A DNA stretch of 64,000 bases from Candidatus Chloroploca sp. Khr17 (GTDB lineage: Bacteria > Chloroflexota > Chloroflexia > Chloroflexales > Chloroflexaceae), in contig NZ_RYFF01000010.1 of NCBI RefSeq assembly GCF_004138165.1, positions 62,001 to 126,000 of the forward strand, written 5' to 3'. Under the pieces are notes generated by a model, which was given only the letters and a program-made list of their open reading frames with translations, was not told where the DNA came from and did no database searches. Positions 58,530-64,000 of the stretch are shown here, piece after piece; position 1 is the stretch's first letter; the number at the start of each line of letters is the position of its first letter. A program made the translations under genes and the position numbers.

Positions 58530-61313
58530 TTACCGTTGGACAAACGGTAGATAGACCTGATGACTCTCGCCGAGCACGGCAAAGAGCGAGAGGTGGCTGA
58601 TTGTTGCGGTGAGCCGGGTGCCATCTTCACTGACCGTGCTCGTGATCCCGTCCTGGGTCCAGGTTGCGCTCGCTTCGTCCCAACGCCATAAGCCGCAGGT
58701 TGCCGGAATTAGTGACCCTACCTCCAGCGGTTCAATGGTTAGCGTAAACGCTTGCCCAGGGGCCGGTTGCGTCGGTGCGCCACTGCTCGTCGCGACCGCA
58801 GTGAGCGTGAAGGCATAGCCGCTGCTGCGCCGCCCTCCGGTGGCGGGCAGGTTTGTTGTCGGTTGCGGCGTGTGGGTGAAGGTTACCGTCTCGGTAAAGG
58901 TGCCCGATGGGAAGAGGTAGGCCATGCCCTCATCAGGGATCGTCAGGGTCGCTTCACGGTCTGGCTCAAGCGTGGCCTGGGCGCTCGCCTGGAGGATGTA
59001 GCCCCCGAGTGACAGCCGCGGTAAGTTTTCAATTTCTGCAAACACCCCGCCGACAAGGAGCCGGTTCTCACTGGTCAGCGCAAGGTCATAGATGCCCGTT
59101 CCAAAGCCAAAGAAGCTGGTGACACCTACGCCAAAGTCCGGGTTGCGTTGACCGTTGGGTTGCAACTGGAAGAGATGATTGTAGATCTGCGTGGGCGCTG
59201 CAATCTGAAGCGTGCCGCCAACCATGATTGAGCCATCACTCAGGGTGTGCAAGGCTCGCACCGCACCCCCGGCGTTGCCAAACGGGTTGCCAAAAGTGGT
59301 GTCGATTGCCCCATCCGCGCCTAGCCGCACGAGGCTGCGCAGGTTCTCTTCGCCTGATTGCACAAACGCATTGCTCCCCACCAGCACCTGCTCTCCCTGG
59401 AGGGCCAGGGCATAGGCTTCTGGCGGCGAAAAACTCGGATTGAGCGTTTCAAACGCGGGTGGCACAAAGGTTGTGTCCAACGTACCATTGGCGTTGAGCC
59501 GGACAACGGTACTCCGTGCTTCGCCTGCAAAACTGCTGAATTTGCCTGCGACAAGCAGTTGCCCATTGGATAGTTCAAGCAGCGCATTGATGCGCCCTGG
59601 CATGCCATCGGGCTCTGTTCCACTGCCCGGTGCGCTGTCAGTTGCGAACGTGTCATCAAGCGTCCCATCTGCGAGCAGGCGGAAGAGCCCCCCCCATCCT
59701 CCGACGAGGATCCGTCCATTCGCATCAAGCACGAGGGTCGGAAATCGTATGCCATAGATGGGGAAGGGTAATAGCGCACCTCGTTGATCCACTAGCACCA
59801 GCGTCTGGCCAACTAAATCCTGATCAGTATAATTATCGGTAAAATTGCCGCCAAGCAGATAACTCCCGTCAGCCAGTGCTACCGCCGAGGAGAGTTGGTT
59901 GCTATTCCGGCGAAAAGGCGGCACAAAGGCTGCATCGAAGTCACCCTCGCGGCTCAACCGAGCAGCGGCGATCTGCGGCATCCCATTGACCAGGCTGAAT
60001 GCCCCGACAACGAGTACCTCGCCATTCGCTAGGGGGACGATCTGCTGCACTTGCCCAGGATTGGCGACGATTACCTCGAAATTGCCAATCATCTCGAGGC
60101 CAGGTGTCAGCATCGCAAGGCTGTGCCGGTAGATCACAGGGACGTCTTCAACCTTGACGAGGTTGCGGAAATTGCCGCCGGCGATGATCTGCCCATCCGG
60201 TCGTGCAGCCAGCGTCTTCACTTCCGTTGGTTCCCCATCGAAGGTGACGACATTGCCAAGCACGCCTTCATGATCGATCAGGGCCATGCGCGCATCATGG
60301 TAGAGCGGTCTGCCCCCAAAGATGATACTTGAGAACCAGCCCCCCAGCACGAGTGAGTTGTCGGCAAGGGCGAGAATGCTCTTGACCTCGTAGAACATCC
60401 CCGGATTCAGGTCGTCCAGCGTTCCGTCAGGCTGCACCCGCGCCAGCGCAAAGCGTGTGACGTCATTGACTGCATTGAAGGCCCCACCAAAGACGATCTT
60501 GCCATCGGGTTGCACGGCGATCGCATAGACATCATCGTTCGCATTGACCACAAAGGTTGCATCCCGCGAGCCATCGCTCTCCAGGCGGGCAATGCGCGAG
60601 GCTGTTGCCCCGTTGAAGTTTCTGAACATCCCGCCAAGCAGAATTTTGCCATCGGCCTGCTGAGCCAGTGCGTACACTGCGCCATCAGCCCCTTCGCCGA
60701 TGCCAAAACTCGGATCGAGGCTGCCATTCGCATTGAGCCGCGCCACATTTTGCCGATCCTCTCCTGCTACCTGGGTGAATTCGCCGCCAACCACGAGCTT
60801 GCCGTCCAGTTGCTCCAGGAGGGTGTAGAGCGAGCCGTTGACATCTGCAATGAAGGTCTCATCAAGCCTTCCATCGGCCTCAAGGCGCGCCACGTGATGC
60901 CGAAACTGGTCATCGTTTCCCATCATGCTGAAGCTCCCGCCGACAATGAGTTTGCCGTCAGCCAGCAGGATGAGTGTGCGAAACATTGGGGTGCCTAGAA
61001 TCAACGGGGCCGTCAGATGAAACGACTGATCGAGCGTCCCGTCAGGGTTCAGTCGGGCGATGCCGTCCCGTAATTCGCCATTCACCGTCTGAAAAGAGCC
61101 GGCAAGAATGATCTTTTGATCTGGTTGCACCACGACTGCCTCGACCGTTCCCTCGACCTCGAAACGGGGGGCGAAGGTGGGGTCAAGCAGTGGTTGTTGG
61201 GTCATCTGGGTCAGATGGGCCGTGTCTTCCTGGTTTTGAACGGCCTGGAGACTGGTCGCGCCCTGCAGCAGCATGGCACTTGCCATGAAGAAGATTAGCA
61301 TCAAACGCTTCAC
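58530..61313 (-). CDS. Secreted delta-60 repeat (beta-propeller) protein
   Basis: A 927-residue exported protein with signal peptide (MKRLMLIFFMASAMLLQG, cleavage near LQA). Residues 45 to about 790 consist of at least 13 delta-60 repeats with the pattern ALQ-x-DGKILVGG-x-F-x4-G-x3-R-x-ARLN-x-DG-x-LD-x-F, expected to fold as propeller blades. A C-terminal beta domain (about 800-915) precedes the tail HQVYLPFVQR. The GTG start has GGAGG six bases upstream. Likely a surface or secreted adhesion protein; no enzymatic motif seen. Confidence 0.88.
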   Translation of the reverse strand: MKRLMLIFFMASAMLLQGATSLQAVQNQEDTAHLTQMTQQPLLDPTFAPRFEVEGTVEAVVVQPDQKIILAGSFQTVNGELRDGIARLNPDGTLDQSFHLTAPLILGTPMFRTLILLADGKLIVGGSFSMMGNDDQFRHHVARLEADGRLDETFIADVNGSLYTLLEQLDGKLVVGGEFTQVAGEDRQNVARLNANGSLDPSFGIGEGADGAVYALAQQADGKILLGGMFRNFNGATASRIARLESDGSRDATFVVNANDDVYAIAVQPDGKIVFGGAFNAVNDVTRFALARVQPDGTLDDLNPGMFYEVKSILALADNSLVLGGWFSSIIFGGRPLYHDARMALIDHEGVLGNVVTFDGEPTEVKTLAARPDGQIIAGGNFRNLVKVEDVPVIYRHSLAMLTPGLEMIGNFEVIVANPGQVQQIVPLANGEVLVVGAFSLVNGMPQIAAARLSREGDFDAAFVPPFRRNSNQLSSAVALADGSYLLGGNFTDNYTDQDLVGQTLVLVDQRGALLPFPIYGIRFPTLVLDANGRILVGGWGGLFRLLADGTLDDTFATDSAPGSGTEPDGMPGRINALLELSNGQLLVAGKFSSFAGEARSTVVRLNANGTLDTTFVPPAFETLNPSFSPPEAYALALQGEQVLVGSNAFVQSGEENLRSLVRLGADGAIDTTFGNPFGNAGGAVRALHTLSDGSIMVGGTLQIAAPTQIYNHLFQLQPNGQRNPDFGVGVTSFFGFGTGIYDLALTSENRLLVGGVFAEIENLPRLSLGGYILQASAQATLEPDREATLTIPDEGMAYLFPSGTFTETVTFTHTPQPTTNLPATGGRRSSGYAFTLTAVATSSGAPTQPAPGQAFTLTIEPLEVGSLIPATCGLWRWDEASATWTQDGITSTVSEDGTRLTATISHLSLFAVLGESHQVYLPFVQR

Positions 61314-61334
61314 AATTGTCCTCCAAATGCTTGC

Positions 61335-61383
61335 TGGATGTGACCAACGAGGCCAGCATTGCTGGCCTCGTTGGTCACATCCA
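61335..61383 (-). terminator. Perfect 23-bp hairpin
   Basis: Arms 61335-61357 and 61361-61383 around ATT, directly downstream of the minus-strand RHS gene and upstream of the delta-60 gene. Confidence 0.78.
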
Positions 61384-61400
61384 ACAATTTTCTTTCCTCT

Positions 61401-64000
61401 TCACCGTACAGTCAGCGGCAAATAGACGGTGTAGCGACTCTGCACGGCGACGGTGGTGGTCGCCTCGGCCTGGGCGGGCTTGCTCTCGCGGTGGCCGACG
61501 TTGTCGGTGGCGACGACGTAGAAGCTGTAGGTCTGGCCGTCCTGTCCGTCAAAGGCCGCCGCCGTGGTGGTCGTGCTCGTCAGCCAGGGTGTCCAGGCAC
61601 CTCCATTCTCCTGCACATAGACGTCGTACGAGCCCACGCCCGCGCCGTTCGTGTCGTCGGCTCCCTGCCAGGTGACGGTGAACGGGGTGCTCGAGGTCAC
61701 GGCGGGCAGCGCGGTGACGCTGCTGGTGGGTGCCAGACGGTCGAAGGTGACCAGGGCCTCCTTGGTCGGGTCGGTGCCCTGGCTCTTATCCATTGGGTCA
61801 ACCTGGTTGGTGTCAATCTCCAGGCTGAAGTCGAACTGGATCGTCGCGATGTTGCGGATGGCCGTGCCGCTCGGCAAGCCGGGTTGCGGACGAATGGTGT
61901 AGGCGACAAAGCCTGTGCCGCGCCCGGTCTCGGGGTCGGTTTCGGGCGGCAGGAAGCCCTTATCGACCGTCGGTGGCAGGTTGGTGACGGGATCAATCGA
62001 GGTGAAGTTGACGTTCAGTTGCCCGTCTTCCAGCCAGGCTTCGACATGGACTTCAATCGTAAAGTCGTACTCGTCGTCGGTGTAGGTGTAGTCAACGACC
62101 GTCTGGAATTCCTGACGGCCCGGCGGCACCTGGAGGATGACGTCGCCAAAGCCGAGCTCGGTCAATTCCAGGGTGCTCCAGTCCAGGTCGGTCGAGAGCG
62201 GGTCGCGAATGGTGACGACCTGGGCGGGGGCGGTGGCGTCAGGATAGTTCTCGAAGTCGATGCGGTAGGTCACGAGCGTATCGGCGCGGACGAAGTTGCC
62301 TGCTCCAAAGCCAGCGACGCTGATCTTCTCGTTGGGGTCTTGCGAACCCGCCGAGCCGCCGGCACCACTGGTGCCACTGCCCGCCGGTGGGTTGGGTGGC
62401 GGAATCGGTTTGCGAGAGAAGGAACATGGGAAGAAGGTCTCGCCCCACGTCTTCTTCTTATTCAATGCATCGCGTGAGATATCAAGCGCGTCCTTGTGCG
62501 GGATGGTTCCTCCCGCCACAAATTCAATTGCCGTCTCGGCATTCTTCGTGCCGCTCCGCAAATTGTGACGTGAACTCAGCCGTGAGCGTGCGTCGAGCGG
62601 ATCGTCAATCAGGTTCGCTTCCCGTTTCTTACGCAACTCGTCCTGATTCGCATAGTAGATATCGGCAACGCCACACGAGGCCCGGTAGGTGGTATAGGCT
62701 CCAATCGCCCATTTGCCGATGACAATCACTGCAAAGGGGATTTCCCCATCCGGGTCCACAAAGCTCATCGGGTTGTTCATCGCGTAGCGGTAGCCATTGA
62801 GGTCACCCGAGCCAAAGCCGAGGGGATCCATCGCATTGAAGCGGCCTCGCTGCGCGTCATACTGCCGCGCACGGACATGATGCAGACCAGTCGTGTCTGC
62901 CATCACGCCAAAGGCCCCCATAAACTCGAACGGGTTCGCGATGGTCTCGGTGCGCAGTACGGTCTCGCCAAAGGGCCGGTAGGCATAGGCGTTCTGTCCG
63001 ACCCCGGCAGCCCCGGTCATCTCGCTGACATTGCCCAGCGGGTCAAAGCTGTAGTAACTCGCTCCGTCAGTCGCCGACCAGCGCTGAAGCAGGCTGCTTC
63101 CGTAGGCGTAGCGCGCCAACAGGCTCCCGTCATTGGCATAGGTGCCAACCGTATTCCCCAGGCCCAGCGGGTCAACGACGTAGTGTGTCACGGCCCCGTT
63201 TTCATCAATCGCCACCCGGTTGCCCAGCGCATCGTAGGTGTAGGCCCAGGTATCGCCGCCACGGGTGACGCCGGTCAGCCGGTTCTCGTCGTTGTAGGTG
63301 TAGACCGTCACCCCGCCAGGACCTTCTTCACGGATCAGGTTGCCGTCGAGGTCATAGGTGTAGGTCTGGTCGCCAACGGTGGTGTACTGGTTCAGGTTGT
63401 TGGCTGCGTAGGCTTCTTCCACGCCATTGATCGTGGTGCGTACCCGGTTGCCTGCTGCGTCATACTCGTAGCGCAGATCCTGATCCGCAATCCCTGCCTC
63501 ACTTGAAGTGAGTATTGCGCTGAGCAGTTGGCCCACATCGTCATAGGTGTAGGTCCACACTCCGTAGTGCGTCTCCATCGCGATGCGTCGCCCGCGCCGG
63601 TCGTAGGTGTAGACAAAGCGCGCCAGTTCGGTCGCGTCCGGGTTGCGGTTGATTTGGCTCAGCAGGCGCCCGGCTGGATCGTAGCCATAGGTGGTTACGA
63701 TTCCGTTGCCAAGTTCTTGGCGGGCCAGCCGTCCCAGTTCGTCGTAGCTGTAGGTCACCAGATCGCCGTCGCCGTCGGCAACGCGGCTCAGACGTCCGGC
63801 TTCATCGTAGTGATACGTGACCTGATAGTCCAGTTGATCGGTGCTGGTGCTGCGCCGCCCCACCGTATCATAGGTAAAGCTTAGCCAGCGATCCTGCGGG
63901 AAGTCAATCCGGGTCAGGTAGTCGTGCTGATCATAGGTGAACGTCGTGGTTCCGGTCGCATCCACGGCGGTGGCAAGATTGCCGCGAGCATCGTAGGTAT
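61401..64000 (-). CDS. RHS/YD-repeat surface protein, 5' part outside window
   Basis: The frame is open to base 64000 and continues the YDARGNL repeat pattern, so the gene starts beyond the window; at least 866 residues are visible. About the first 330 visible residues are YD repeats (YDELGRLARQELGNG type), then the RHS core motif RARQYDAQRGRFNAMDPLGFGSGDLNGYRYAMNNP. Instead of a short toxin, a linker with a Pro/Gly stretch leads to a DUF11/DUF7619-like beta domain (DPNEKISVAGFG, VTYRIDFEN), then a fibronectin-like domain (PFTVTWQGADD) and the tail RYTVYLPLTVR. Probably a structural or adhesive protein rather than a contact toxin. Confidence 0.88.
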   Translation of the reverse strand, partial: TYDARGNLATAVDATGTTTFTYDQHDYLTRIDFPQDRWLSFTYDTVGRRSTSTDQLDYQVTYHYDEAGRLSRVADGDGDLVTYSYDELGRLARQELGNGIVTTYGYDPAGRLLSQINRNPDATELARFVYTYDRRGRRIAMETHYGVWTYTYDDVGQLLSAILTSSEAGIADQDLRYEYDAAGNRVRTTINGVEEAYAANNLNQYTTVGDQTYTYDLDGNLIREEGPGGVTVYTYNDENRLTGVTRGGDTWAYTYDALGNRVAIDENGAVTHYVVDPLGLGNTVGTYANDGSLLARYAYGSSLLQRWSATDGASYYSFDPLGNVSEMTGAAGVGQNAYAYRPFGETVLRTETIANPFEFMGAFGVMADTTGLHHVRARQYDAQRGRFNAMDPLGFGSGDLNGYRYAMNNPMSFVDPDGEIPFAVIVIGKWAIGAYTTYRASCGVADIYYANQDELRKKREANLIDDPLDARSRLSSRHNLRSGTKNAETAIEFVAGGTIPHKDALDISRDALNKKKTWGETFFPCSFSRKPIPPPNPPAGSGTSGAGGSAGSQDPNEKISVAGFGAGNFVRADTLVTYRIDFENYPDATAPAQVVTIRDPLSTDLDWSTLELTELGFGDVILQVPPGRQEFQTVVDYTYTDDEYDFTIEVHVEAWLEDGQLNVNFTSIDPVTNLPPTVDKGFLPPETDPETGRGTGFVAYTIRPQPGLPSGTAIRNIATIQFDFSLEIDTNQVDPMDKSQGTDPTKEALVTFDRLAPTSSVTALPAVTSSTPFTVTWQGADDTNGAGVGSYDVYVQENGGAWTPWLTSTTTTAAAFDGQDGQTYSFYVVATDNVGHRESKPAQAEATTTVAVQSRYTVYLPLTVR

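Noticed and set aside
61359..62477. 372-residue open frame opposite the RHS gene
   Set aside because: Gly/Val/Arg-rich shadow of the repeat protein; it begins inside the hairpin.

Overview
The window is chromosomal DNA of a filamentous anoxygenic phototroph of the order Chloroflexales (Chloroflexota). This rests on the light-harvesting genes pufB and pufA (B808-866 type), followed by a tetraheme reaction-centre cytochrome (pufC) and the bacteriochlorophyll genes bchG and bchP. A membrane-anchored auracyanin-type blue copper protein and several large secreted repeat proteins agree. The absence of pufL/pufM beside pufBAC points to the Chloroflexus/Oscillochloris branch rather than Roseiflexus; that is inference. 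No tRNA, rRNA, transposase, prophage or CRISPR array was seen.

Layout. 1-7.1 kb: 3' part of an NDH-2 gene, small genes, a PadR-controlled ABC exporter, an ftsY operon with a zinc ribbon and a lipoprotein, and an isoaspartyl peptidase. 7.2-11.5 kb: glycogen phosphorylase, an EndoIII-like protein overlapping a chromate-type transporter. 11.5-20.2 kb: a giant BTAD/ATPase regulator divergent from a secreted beta-helix protein, an orphan response regulator, and an unrecognised two-repeat protein. 20.2-27.4 kb: xpt, an ACT-malic enzyme/MFS operon, and a heterodimeric ABC exporter. 27.4-34.8 kb: photosynthesis block (pufB, pufA, pufC, bchG, bchP), then a GntR regulator, a TauE-type permease and auracyanin. 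34.9-45.2 kb: information processing: dnaB with an in-frame mini-intein, rplI, the infC-rpmI-rplT-rRNA methyltransferase-pheS operon running into a membrane glycosyltransferase and a methyltransferase, and the primary sigma factor. 45.4-56.2 kb: PTS enzyme I, dhaL, acyl-CoA dehydrogenase, a YbdK-type ligase, a VWA/BatA membrane protein, hflX, a polysaccharide deacetylase and folC. 56.5-64 kb: three secreted or surface proteins (glycoside hydrolase-like, delta-60 repeat, RHS), the last running off the edge.

Themes. Many transcription units end in a gene-specific, perfect or near-perfect hairpin with a 16-28 bp stem and usually a 3-nt loop, with no U-tract. Good sigma-70 type promoters with 17-bp spacers precede puf, pufC, padR, infC, gntR, hflX and others, fitting the primary sigma factor encoded here. 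Three unrelated secreted proteins share an extreme C-terminal tail of the form [V][FY]LP-x3-R, a candidate sorting or anchoring signal. Other notable points are a DnaB intein whose penultimate residue is Ser instead of His, an exact 51-bp tandem duplication inside the sigma factor gene, and an infC gene that appears to start at AUU.
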